A stretch of 7,119 bases of DNA from a bacterium (GTDB taxonomy: Bacteria; Eremiobacterota; Eremiobacteria; Baltobacterales; Baltobacteraceae): positions 1 through 7,119 of the forward strand of contig JAJXVC010000096.1 in NCBI GenBank assembly GCA_021782295.1, in the 5' to 3' direction. The notes below the pieces were generated by a model. The model worked only from the letters and a program-made list of their open reading frames with translations, was not told the origin of the DNA and searched no databases. Position 1 is the first letter of the stretch, and each line of letters starts with the position of its first letter. Positions 1 through 6,298 of the stretch are shown piece after piece. A program made the translations under genes and the position numbers.

Positions 1-1946
1 AACCCACCGGTCCCACTCACCGTTCGATAGGCGATACCGAGTGTCGCATTATTGCCGAACGAGCGCGAAAAAATGAAGCGCCGAAGCCACTGACTGTTGT
101 AGACCGGCGCACCACGCCCGGCTTGCTCTTCGTTGCCGTCGTATTCAAACGAGAGATCGTACTTGCCGACGGCCCGAGCGATCGACGATTGCCATTGTCG
201 GACGTAAAATCCGGCGAACGGCCCCCAGGAATAGGCGACACTCTCCGGATTCGGGGTGCCGACTTTATACCCGATCTCGATATTGCGACGATTGAACCAG
301 TCGATCGTCCCCGGAGCGACCTGCAGTTCACTCGGGCCCGCGAACCCCTGAACGGAGATGAGGTTCTTGAATTCGATCGTGAAAAATCCATTGATGTCGG
401 CCTCGCGGAGAGTACCGTCGTAGGCGAGGTATCGATCGAGCCCGAGATTGGCGCTATACGAAAGGATCGGGCTCAGCCGCGAACCGGTGCCTTTATAGCC
501 GAGCGAGGCGCCGAGACCGCGCGCATCGTTGGTCGCGGTGTAGCCGTCGACCGGAGCGTAGCCGGGGCTCGTGTCGCGATAAAAGCCGACCGCGGTGAAG
601 TGTTCGTTGCGAATCCCTTCCTCGACGTTGAAATCGTACGCGCTTCCCGTCAGACTATTGCTCTCGTGAGCGATCTCAAGCGCGGTCGTCTCGCCGGAGT
701 GCCGATTGATGCGCGAGAGACCGTACCCTGTGGTGAGATCGCGGAGGCCTGCGTGATTGGCCAACACGCCCTCGGCACTCACGGCGACGGAGCCGCTCGG
801 CGTCGAATAGGTATACCCGGCAGCACTATCGTTAAAGCCCACGCCGGTAACATTGAGCAGGCCGATATCGCTTCGCCCCGCCGTGCCCTCGATTTTCATG
901 CCGCTGTTGAAGATACCGATCGACGGGGTGTAAAAGAGCGCGTTGCTGCCGAAGACGCCGATCTGCGGGAGCGTGTCGATATACTGCGCGCCCTCGGCGA
1001 AGAACGGGCGATACTCTTGATAGGCCTTTTGAAACTCTTGCAGTTGAATCGTCGTCTGATCTTCTTCAACGTTCGAAAAATCCGGCGCGAGCGTTCCGAC
1101 GAACGCCATCGTATTCGTCAGCGGATAGGAGAGATCGATGCCGGCCCAGCGCGGCGCCATCGATTGAAATGTTCCGATGCCGTTCTGAAAGAGGTTACGC
1201 TGCGAACCGGCGCTGCCGAGGACGTAGGCATCGAGCTGCGGTTTCGGGCGGGTCGCCGTCGCCGCTAAGGATATATCGGTCAGCCACGGCCAGAATGGAA
1301 CCGCTGTCGTACTCTGCATCGCCGGCGCGTAAGCCCACGTATAGTCGGCATTCCGTGCCGCGACGAACCTCTCGAAATTCAACCGCCATTGTTGATGCGT
1401 CGATGCTTGCGAGCGAATCGCCGAGAGTGGGATAACCATCAGGACGTCGTAGCCGCCGCCCGACGTTTGACGCGCGATCGATCTCCACGACGGGGCGTAC
1501 CGCGCGTTCTCGCTCGAGGCCTCATCGTGAATCCCGATCGGGTTCACGCGGAAAACATAGGTCCGCGAGCCGTTTCCGGAGGTATCGATTTCGAACGACA
1601 CGTGGTCGTCGCTCCCGACACCGGCGTGGTTCACATGTTGGCTCGCCGTGATCGGTACTCCAGCTTGCGCGCACTGAAATTCAACGTAGAGATTTTTTCG
1701 ATCGTAGAGAAGTCGCGCCGTCGTCGCCAAGCGTGCGGGGCGGCGAGCGTTAAAATTATAAAAATCGGTTGCCGTGAGCGCCGTACGCCAGATCGGCGCG
1801 CGTGACGACGCACGCATCGGCGGTGGAGCGGCCGCGCGAACGGCAGCGAACCGATCCGCCGCCCCGACGGAGGCGAGCGCAGGGGCCAGAGACGCAACGG
1901 TGAGGAGCGAGGTGGAGAGCGCGCAGCGAGCGAGGGCCGAACGCAC
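1..1946 (-). CDS. CBM9-like / DUF5916 outer-membrane beta-barrel protein, C-terminus cut by window edge
   Basis: The frame is open from a GTG at 1946 to the window edge, giving 648 residues with no stop. Residues 1-25 form a signal peptide: Arg2 and Arg7, a hydrophobic run, then PALA as a plausible cleavage site. Residues about 50-215 look like a CBM9-like (DOMON-type) beta domain: Trp53, TDFYNFN, LLYDRKNLYVEF (79-90), SDDHVSFEIDTSGNG (112-126), FRVNPIGIHD and a VIPLSAIR strand near 171-178. Next come the hallmarks of DUF5916, APDFSNVEEDQ (287-297) and RPFFAEG (313-319), then LFYTPSIG (337-344) and GLLNV (362-366), followed by aromatic-rich alternating strands typical of a barrel. Family members usually run to 700-900 residues, so the barrel end is missing. 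The function of DUF5916 is not established; surface binding or transport is inference. The start lies 3 nt after the ligase stop in the same frame. Its Shine-Dalgarno is poor (AAGGG abuts the GTG), so re-initiation by the terminating ribosome is likely. The next in-frame ATG (residue 44) would remove the signal peptide. Confidence 0.88.
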   Translation of the reverse strand, partial: MRSALARCALSTSLLTVASLAPALASVGAADRFAAVRAAAPPPMRASSRAPIWRTALTATDFYNFNARRPARLATTARLLYDRKNLYVEFQCAQAGVPITASQHVNHAGVGSDDHVSFEIDTSGNGSRTYVFRVNPIGIHDEASSENARYAPSWRSIARQTSGGGYDVLMVIPLSAIRSQASTHQQWRLNFERFVAARNADYTWAYAPAMQSTTAVPFWPWLTDISLAATATRPKPQLDAYVLGSAGSQRNLFQNGIGTFQSMAPRWAGIDLSYPLTNTMAFVGTLAPDFSNVEEDQTTIQLQEFQKAYQEYRPFFAEGAQYIDTLPQIGVFGSNALFYTPSIGIFNSGMKIEGTAGRSDIGLLNVTGVGFNDSAAGYTYSTPSGSVAVSAEGVLANHAGLRDLTTGYGLSRINRHSGETTALEIAHESNSLTGSAYDFNVEEGIRNEHFTAVGFYRDTSPGYAPVDGYTATNDARGLGASLGYKGTGSRLSPILSYSANLGLDRYLAYDGTLREADINGFFTIEFKNLISVQGFAGPSELQVAPGTIDWFNRRNIEIGYKVGTPNPESVAYSWGPFAGFYVRQWQSSIARAVGKYDLSFEYDGNEEQAGRGAPVYNSQWLRRFIFSRSFGNNATLGIAYRTVSGTGG

Positions 1947-1949
1947 CCC

Positions 1950-3566
1950 TTATGTGCGCTCGCGAAGTTTGTAGCGCTGCAATTTCCCGGTTGCGGTGCG
2001 TGGGAGCGAGTCGAGAAATTCGATCTCTCGCGGGGCTTTGAACGAGGCAACGGTGGCCTTACAGTGCGCGATGAGTTCGGAGACACACGCCTCGTCTGCC
2101 GCGCGCGACGGGATCAGAACGACGTAGGCCTTGACCATCGTGGTGTGGTGCTCGATATCCGGCTTCCCGACGACGGCACACTCGGCGACGTCGGGATGCA
2201 GCAATAAAACCTGCTCGACCTCGGGGCCCGAGACGTTATAGCCGGCAGAGACGATCATGTCGTCGGCGCGAGCCACGTAGGTAAAGACTCCCTCTTCATC
2301 GACGCAATAGGCATCGCCGGGATAGTTCCATCCGCTGCGCACGTACGTCCGTTGACGCTCGTCATGGAGGTAGCGACATCCCGTCGGTCCGCGCACGGCA
2401 AGGCGCCCGACACTTCCCGCGGGCAGCGGATTCCCCGACTCGTCGTGAACCTCCGCAACATATCCGGGAACGACGCGCCCGGTCTTTCCGGGGCGCGCCT
2501 CAGCGGCCGGCGATGCGATGAAAATGTGAAGCATCTCCGTGCTCCCGATTCCGTCGATGATCGAGATCCCCGTCGCTGCGCGCCACGCCTCCCAAACGAC
2601 GCTTGGTAAGGTCTCGCCTGCGGAAACGCAGATCCGTAAACTCGACCAATCCCGATTTGCAGCGTGGGCGCTTAGCGCTCGATAGGCGAGGGGCGCCGTA
2701 AAGAGCACCGAGATGCGATGGCGCTCGATCGCCGCGGCGAGTTCTTCGGTTCCGGCGCGCTCCAAGAGCACCGTTGCAGCTCCGATAGCAAACGGAAAGA
2801 GTAAAATTCCACCGAGCCCGTAGGTAAAAGCCAATGGTGGAGAGCCGCTAAAGCGATCGTCGGGATCGGCCCGCAGCACTTCGCTTCCGAACGTGTCGCA
2901 GGTCGCGAGAAGATCGCGGTGCACGTGCATCGCCGCTTTCGGAGCGCCGGTGGTTCCCGACGTAAAGGCAATCATCGCCACATCCTCAGTTGCGGTCGCA
3001 ACGTTGGCAAACGCCGTCGATTCTGCGGCAGCCAGACGTTCGAGCGAGGCATCCTCCCCGCTTCCCCAATAACAGAGCTTCAACCCTGGATAAGCTGAGC
3101 GCGCTCGCTCCATATCCTCTGCAAGTCGCACGTCGCAGAGGGCAATCGATATTTGCGCGCGTTCGATCACGGTCTGCAGCTCTTGAGAACGATAGAGCGG
3201 CATCGTGGTGACGACAATGCCCCCGGCCTTCAGCACCGCGAACCATGCAGCGATCAGCGTCGGCGTGTTTGCCGAGCGAAGTACGACCCGATTCCCGGGA
3301 ATCAGCCCCAACCGATTCACCAGCACGTGCGCGATCCTATTCGCCCACTCCATCATCTCGCGATAGGTGTACGCCGTTCCATCCTCTGCAATCGCGCAGA
3401 GTCGTTCGCCGCGCCCCTCGACGACGTGACGATCGAGAAAATACGTCGCGGCGTTGATCCGCTCGGGATAACGGAGCGCGGGCAGAAGAAACTCAAAACG
3501 CGGCAGCTCATCCTCCGGCGGAAGGCGATCTGCTGCAAAGGTATCGAGATGCGCGCTCTTAGCCAA
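1950..3566 (-). CDS. aryl-CoA ligase, benzoate/2-aminobenzoate-CoA ligase type
   Basis: This 538-residue cytoplasmic enzyme of the adenylate-forming (ANL) superfamily should convert an aromatic carboxylate, ATP and CoA to the aryl-CoA ester via an aryl-AMP. Visible motifs are the phosphate loop [10 protein letters not shown] (201-210), [12 protein letters not shown] (242-253), the A5 motif [13 protein letters not shown] (338-350), YPGDAY (415-420, with the ribose-binding Asp), the hinge region [19 protein letters not shown] (433-451), and PRTATGKLQ with the A10 catalytic lysine Lys528. STEMLHIF and the [10 protein letters not shown] block are characteristic of the benzoate-CoA ligase branch, and the overall pattern best resembles 2-aminobenzoate-CoA ligases. 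The start is TTG at 3566: AAAGGAG lies 7 nt upstream, and the codon overlaps the end of the dehydrogenase gene by 8 nt. Length and motif set are complete. The neighbouring monooxygenase/reductase favours anthranilate over benzoate; salicylate cannot be excluded. Confidence 0.94.
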   Translation of the reverse strand: MAKSAHLDTFAADRLPPEDELPRFEFLLPALRYPERINAATYFLDRHVVEGRGERLCAIAEDGTAYTYREMMEWANRIAHVLVNRLGLIPGNRVVLRSANTPTLIAAWFAVLKAGGIVVTTMPLYRSQELQTVIERAQISIALCDVRLAEDMERARSAYPGLKLCYWGSGEDASLERLAAAESTAFANVATATEDVAMIAFTSGTTGAPKAAMHVHRDLLATCDTFGSEVLRADPDDRFSGSPPLAFTYGLGGILLFPFAIGAATVLLERAGTEELAAAIERHRISVLFTAPLAYRALSAHAANRDWSSLRICVSAGETLPSVVWEAWRAATGISIIDGIGSTEMLHIFIASPAAEARPGKTGRVVPGYVAEVHDESGNPLPAGSVGRLAVRGPTGCRYLHDERQRTYVRSGWNYPGDAYCVDEEGVFTYVARADDMIVSAGYNVSGPEVEQVLLLHPDVAECAVVGKPDIEHHTTMVKAYVVLIPSRAADEACVSELIAHCKATVASFKAPREIEFLDSLPRTATGKLQRYKLRERT

Positions 3567-4716
3567 GCAACGGCTCCTTTAACAGCGTTCGGGCGATTAC
3601 GACCTGCTGCACCTCGCTTGCGCCCTCGTAGATGCGAAGCGCTCGAACATCGCGATAGAGTCGCTCGACGACTTCGCCGTGCGTCACACCTCGCCCACCA
3701 AAGAGCTGCACCGCTCGGTCGCAAACACGTCCTGCAGCTTCGGTAGCATACCATTTTGCCATCGCCGCCTCTTTGGTGATGCGCGCCGCCCCCGCGTCCT
3801 TTGCAAAGGCCGCTCGATAAACCAACAAAGCGGCGGCGTCGATCTCGGTCGCCATCTCCGCGAGCATCCCCGAGACGATTTGCAGATCGGCGAGCTTCGC
3901 GCCGTAAATTTCCCGCTGCAAGACGTGCGCTCGCGATTCGTCGAATGCACGTCGCGCAAATCCGAGAGCCGCCGCACCGACGGTGGCACGAAAAATATCG
4001 AGCGTCGCCATGGCGATGCGAAATCCGTCGCCTTCTTCGCCGAGGCGCGCAGAATACGGAACGTGGACTCCATTGAACTGCAGCGTCCCGAGCGGGTGTG
4101 GTGCAATCGTCCGGATGGAGCGTCCCACCGCGAGACCCTCGGCCCCGGCACCGACGATGAACGCACTCAAACCTTTGCTAGGGTCGTCGCCCGTGCGCGC
4201 AAAGAGCACGTAGGTATCGGCGACTCCGGCATTGCTGATCCAACACTTCTCGCCGTCGATGACGTACCCGTCATCGCGTCGCCGGGCACGCGTTGCAAGC
4301 GCCGATACATCCGATCCGGCACGCTCTTCAGAGAGCGCAAACGCAGCGATCGCTTCGCCGGAAAAGACGGCCGGCAAATAGCGCTCGCGTTGCTCCACAG
4401 AGCCGAAAAGCGATATCGCACCGCTTCCGAGCCCCTGCATGGCAAAAGCAAAGTCGGCAAGTCCACCACGATAGGCAAGTTGTTCGCGCGCAAGCGCCAA
4501 CGCTCGGACGTCGAGCCGTTCGCAAGGCTCGAGCCAACCTTCGCGCCCGAGATCCCGTGCCCAGGTTCGCACTTGCTCTTCCGGCGACGGAGCCTGCGCG
4601 GACTCATCATCGAAACGCTCGGGCGACAAACGCTCCAACCAGCGCTCGAATCGCTCCGCTCGAACGCGATGATCGTCGGTAAAAAACGGCCACGCTAGGG
4701 TGGAATCGAGGCGCAT
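3559..4716 (-). CDS. acyl-CoA dehydrogenase family protein, aromatic-CoA cluster type
   Basis: A 385-residue FAD-dependent acyl-CoA dehydrogenase of usual length, expected to form an alpha,beta double bond in a CoA ester and pass electrons to an electron-transfer flavoprotein. The substrate/FAD signature [11 protein letters not shown] lies at 126-136, [10 protein letters not shown] at 155-164 corresponds to the flavin-contacting WITN motif, QLFGGRG is at 337-343, and IYEGASEVQ (362-370) carries Glu364 at the position of the catalytic base in short/medium-chain enzymes. The segment around [20 protein letters not shown] (85-104) resembles dehydrogenases encoded beside 2-aminobenzoyl-CoA monooxygenase/reductases (recognised from memory, not searched). 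In this setting a ring-derived alicyclic or opened dicarboxylic CoA ester is a more likely substrate than a fatty acyl-CoA. The ATG at 4716 shares one base with the TGA of the crotonase gene (TGATG), and GAAGG lies 6 nt upstream, so the start is firm and probably coupled. The C-terminus overlaps the ligase start. Confidence 0.94.
   Translation of the reverse strand: MRLDSTLAWPFFTDDHRVRAERFERWLERLSPERFDDESAQAPSPEEQVRTWARDLGREGWLEPCERLDVRALALAREQLAYRGGLADFAFAMQGLGSGAISLFGSVEQRERYLPAVFSGEAIAAFALSEERAGSDVSALATRARRRDDGYVIDGEKCWISNAGVADTYVLFARTGDDPSKGLSAFIVGAGAEGLAVGRSIRTIAPHPLGTLQFNGVHVPYSARLGEEGDGFRIAMATLDIFRATVGAAALGFARRAFDESRAHVLQREIYGAKLADLQIVSGMLAEMATEIDAAALLVYRAAFAKDAGAARITKEAAMAKWYATEAAGRVCDRAVQLFGGRGVTHGEVVERLYRDVRALRIYEGASEVQQVVIARTLLKEPLLG
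3574..3580 (-). promoter_or_regulatory. ribosome binding site that decides the ligase TTG start
   Basis: AAAGGAG on the minus strand lies 7 nt before the TTG at 3566, within the last codons of the dehydrogenase gene. This is the strongest Shine-Dalgarno in the window and makes the rare TTG start convincing. Confidence 0.8.
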
Positions 4717-5519
4717 CAGTTGCCTTCGAATCGCGGCGCGCGCTTGGCGATAAAGGCGTCATACGCGCGCCGAAAATCCCCCGTCGCCATCAACTCGGCC
4801 TGAACGCGCGCCTCTTCTGCAATCTCATCGGAGAGCTCCATCGTCGGCGCCCGGCGAAGCATCTCTTTGGTCACTCTATGTGCGAGTGCCGGCCCTTCGG
4901 CGATTGCGCGTGCAAGCGACTGCGCTTCATCGCCGAGCGCATCGGGGAGAGCGAGTCGCGTAAAGAATCCCCATGCCAGCGCCTCATCACCGGAGAGTTC
5001 GCGACCCGTAAACAGAAGATCGCTCGCTCGACCGAGGCCGACGATCCGCGGCAGCAGCGCGCAAGCGCCCATATCCGCTCCCGAAAGACCGACACGAACG
5101 AAAAGAAAAGCAAGGCGAGCGCGCGTCGTCCCAATGCGGATATCGGAAGCCATCGCGAGAATCGCTCCGGCCCCGGCGCATACCCCATCGACGGCGGCAA
5201 CGATCGGTTGCGGGCACGCTTGCATTGCATCGACCACCGCGCCGGTCATCTCCGTAAATGCCGCTCGCTCGCTCTGCGACATCGATACGAGCGGGCCGAT
5301 GATCTCGCGAACGTCGCCGCCCGAACAAAAATTCCCACCCTCGCCGCGAAGGACGACCGCGCGAATCTCCGTTTTCTCGCGCAGGGCGTTGAAAACGTCG
5401 CGGAGCGCGGCATAGATCGCGAAGGTCAGCGGATTTTTTCGCTCCGGTCGCGCGAGCGTTAGCGTCAGTACGCTTCCGCTCTCTTCGATGCGTAAATCAT
5501 CACGGGAATCAGCGCTCAT
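4716..5519 (-). CDS. enoyl-CoA hydratase/isomerase (crotonase) family protein lacking both classical catalytic glutamates
   Basis: A 267-residue crotonase-fold protein. The oxyanion-hole segments are clear: NFCSGGDV (63-70) and VDGVCAGAG (110-118). The C-terminal [16 protein letters not shown] is typical of the family. By hand alignment to rat mitochondrial crotonase, the position of Glu144 (GGGCELAM) is Ile120 in GAGAILAM, and the position of Glu164 (PEILLG) is Phe140 in FLFVRVG. A simple hydration mechanism is therefore unlikely to be intact. Instead Asp149 in GADMG sits where I would place Asp204 of peroxisomal dienoyl-CoA isomerase, so isomerisation, C-C bond hydrolysis or another crotonase reaction is plausible; this is inference. 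The gene lies between an SDR and an acyl-CoA dehydrogenase, consistent with a beta-oxidation-like segment acting on a ring-derived CoA ester. The ATG at 5519 follows GGAGG after only 3 nt. An ATG at 5529 is out of frame. The stop overlaps the next start by one base. Confidence 0.92.
   Translation of the reverse strand: MSADSRDDLRIEESGSVLTLTLARPERKNPLTFAIYAALRDVFNALREKTEIRAVVLRGEGGNFCSGGDVREIIGPLVSMSQSERAAFTEMTGAVVDAMQACPQPIVAAVDGVCAGAGAILAMASDIRIGTTRARLAFLFVRVGLSGADMGACALLPRIVGLGRASDLLFTGRELSGDEALAWGFFTRLALPDALGDEAQSLARAIAEGPALAHRVTKEMLRRAPTMELSDEIAEEARVQAELMATGDFRRAYDAFIAKRAPRFEGN
4723..4727 (-). promoter_or_regulatory. ribosome binding site of the acyl-CoA dehydrogenase gene
   Basis: GAAGG on the minus strand lies 6 nt before the ATG at 4716 and inside the end of the crotonase gene. 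Combined with the TGATG junction it indicates coupled translation. Confidence 0.65.
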
Positions 5520-5572
5520 CCCCCTCCATCGGCGTGCAGAGCCACCGATTCCTGCAAACAGCGCTGCGGTGC
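5520..5572 (-). other. only real intergenic spacer in the gene train
   Basis: These 53 nt separate the SDR stop from the crotonase-family start. They hold the Shine-Dalgarno for the downstream gene and an 8-nt palindrome, CAGCGCTG (5559-5566). I see no T-tract after a stem, no clear -10/-35 pair and no operator-like repeat long enough to claim. An internal promoter is not excluded but is not supported. Confidence 0.6.
5523..5527 (-). promoter_or_regulatory. ribosome binding site of the crotonase-family gene
   Basis: GGAGG on the minus strand, followed by three G residues and then the ATG at 5519. The 3-nt spacing is shorter than usual, though pairing could shift along the G run. It lies inside a possible out-of-frame 6-codon leader that starts with the ATG at 5529, which I regard as chance. 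Confidence 0.6.
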
Positions 5573-6298
5573 TTACGCCAAAACGACCTCTTCGCCGTTA
5601 CGGTCGCTTCCCAGAAGCTCGACGGCAGTTCGTGCAACGGCCGCGACCTCGATGATACGGCCGCTCGGGTTCATTTCCGCGAGTTGCGCGCGCGCTTCCT
5701 CCGCACTCGCACCGGTGTGAGCGACGATCTGCTCGACCGCCTGCTGCATCATATCGGTCTCGGTATAGCCGGGACAAATTGCATGAATGGAGATCCCCGA
5801 ACCGGCGAACTCGGCTGCAAGCGCCCGCGTGAGGCCGACGACTCCATGTTTACTCGCGCAGTACGCGGCGATATACGGAGCTCCGTAAAGCCCGGCGATC
5901 GAGGCGATATTCACGATACGACCGAACTTCGCGTGGCGCATGTCGTCGATCGCCGCGCGAATGCAACGGAATGACCCGGTAAGATTGGTCGCAAGAATCC
6001 GCTCCCAGAGCTCATCGCTCGTCCGCCAGATCGGTGCCGAGGCGGCGATGCCTGCATTGTTGACCAGCATCGTCACCGGCCCGTGCCGATCGCGAGCCGC
6101 AGCGAATGCCTGCGTGATACTGCTTGGATCGGCTACATCGCAGTGGATCGCGTCGATACCCGACTCGCTCGTTCCGGCGCGGCTCATTCCGCTCACCACC
6201 GCTCCTGCTTTCACGCATTCGCGCGCGATGGCGAGGCCGATGCCGCGCGAGGCCCCCGTAATGACGACGTGCTGATTGCGAAGATCGACGTTGCTCAC
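5573..6298 (-). CDS. SDR-family NAD(P)-dependent oxidoreductase (3-hydroxyacyl/ketone reductase-like)
   Basis: A classical short-chain dehydrogenase of 241 residues, the usual length for the family. It shows the dinucleotide-binding motif TGASRGIG (14-21), NNAG (80-83), and the complete catalytic tetrad Asn105, Ser133 (IVNIASIAG), Tyr146 and Lys150 (YCASK). Arg18 and Arg40 (MSRA, at the end of the second strand) suggest NADP(H) preference, which is inference. It probably oxidises a hydroxyl or reduces a keto group on the ring-derived CoA intermediate; specificity cannot be read from sequence. The chosen start is GTG at 6298: it forms a GTGA overlap with the TGA of the upstream reductase, and GGAG lies 8 nt before it. 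A longer frame back to 6370 would add 24 Arg-rich residues encoded inside the upstream gene and has no family counterpart, so I reject it. The stop is TAA at 5575-5573. Confidence 0.93.
   Translation of the reverse strand: MSNVDLRNQHVVITGASRGIGLAIARECVKAGAVVSGMSRAGTSESGIDAIHCDVADPSSITQAFAAARDRHGPVTMLVNNAGIAASAPIWRTSDELWERILATNLTGSFRCIRAAIDDMRHAKFGRIVNIASIAGLYGAPYIAAYCASKHGVVGLTRALAAEFAGSGISIHAICPGYTETDMMQQAVEQIVAHTGASAEEARAQLAEMNPSGRIIEVAAVARTAVELLGSDRNGEEVVLA

Noticed and set aside
123..1268. Plus-strand open frame of 381 codons
   Set aside because: It lies opposite the DUF5916 gene. Its translation is Arg/Ala/Asp/Val-rich with no recognisable fold, while the minus-strand frame shows a signal peptide and family motifs. 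It is a codon-bias shadow.
1..1946. TonB-dependent receptor as identity of the last gene
   Set aside because: The barrel-like strands suggested it at first, but there is no TonB box or plug domain. The N-terminal CBM9-like domain and the DFSNVEEDQ/RPFFAEG motifs point to DUF5916.
3679..4698. Plus-strand open frame of 339 codons
   Set aside because: It is antisense to the acyl-CoA dehydrogenase, rich in Arg and low in hydrophobic residues, with no motif. The minus-strand gene is complete and clearly real.
5509..5529. Short leader frame (MEGDER then stop) overlapping the crotonase-family start
   Set aside because: The ATG arises from the Shine-Dalgarno context and the frame has only six codons with no regulatory pattern. 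It is most likely chance.
5559..5566. CAGCGCTG palindrome in the 53-nt spacer as an operator or terminator stem
   Set aside because: Only 8 nt long, no loop, no following T-tract and no second copy seen nearby. It is expected by chance in GC-rich DNA.
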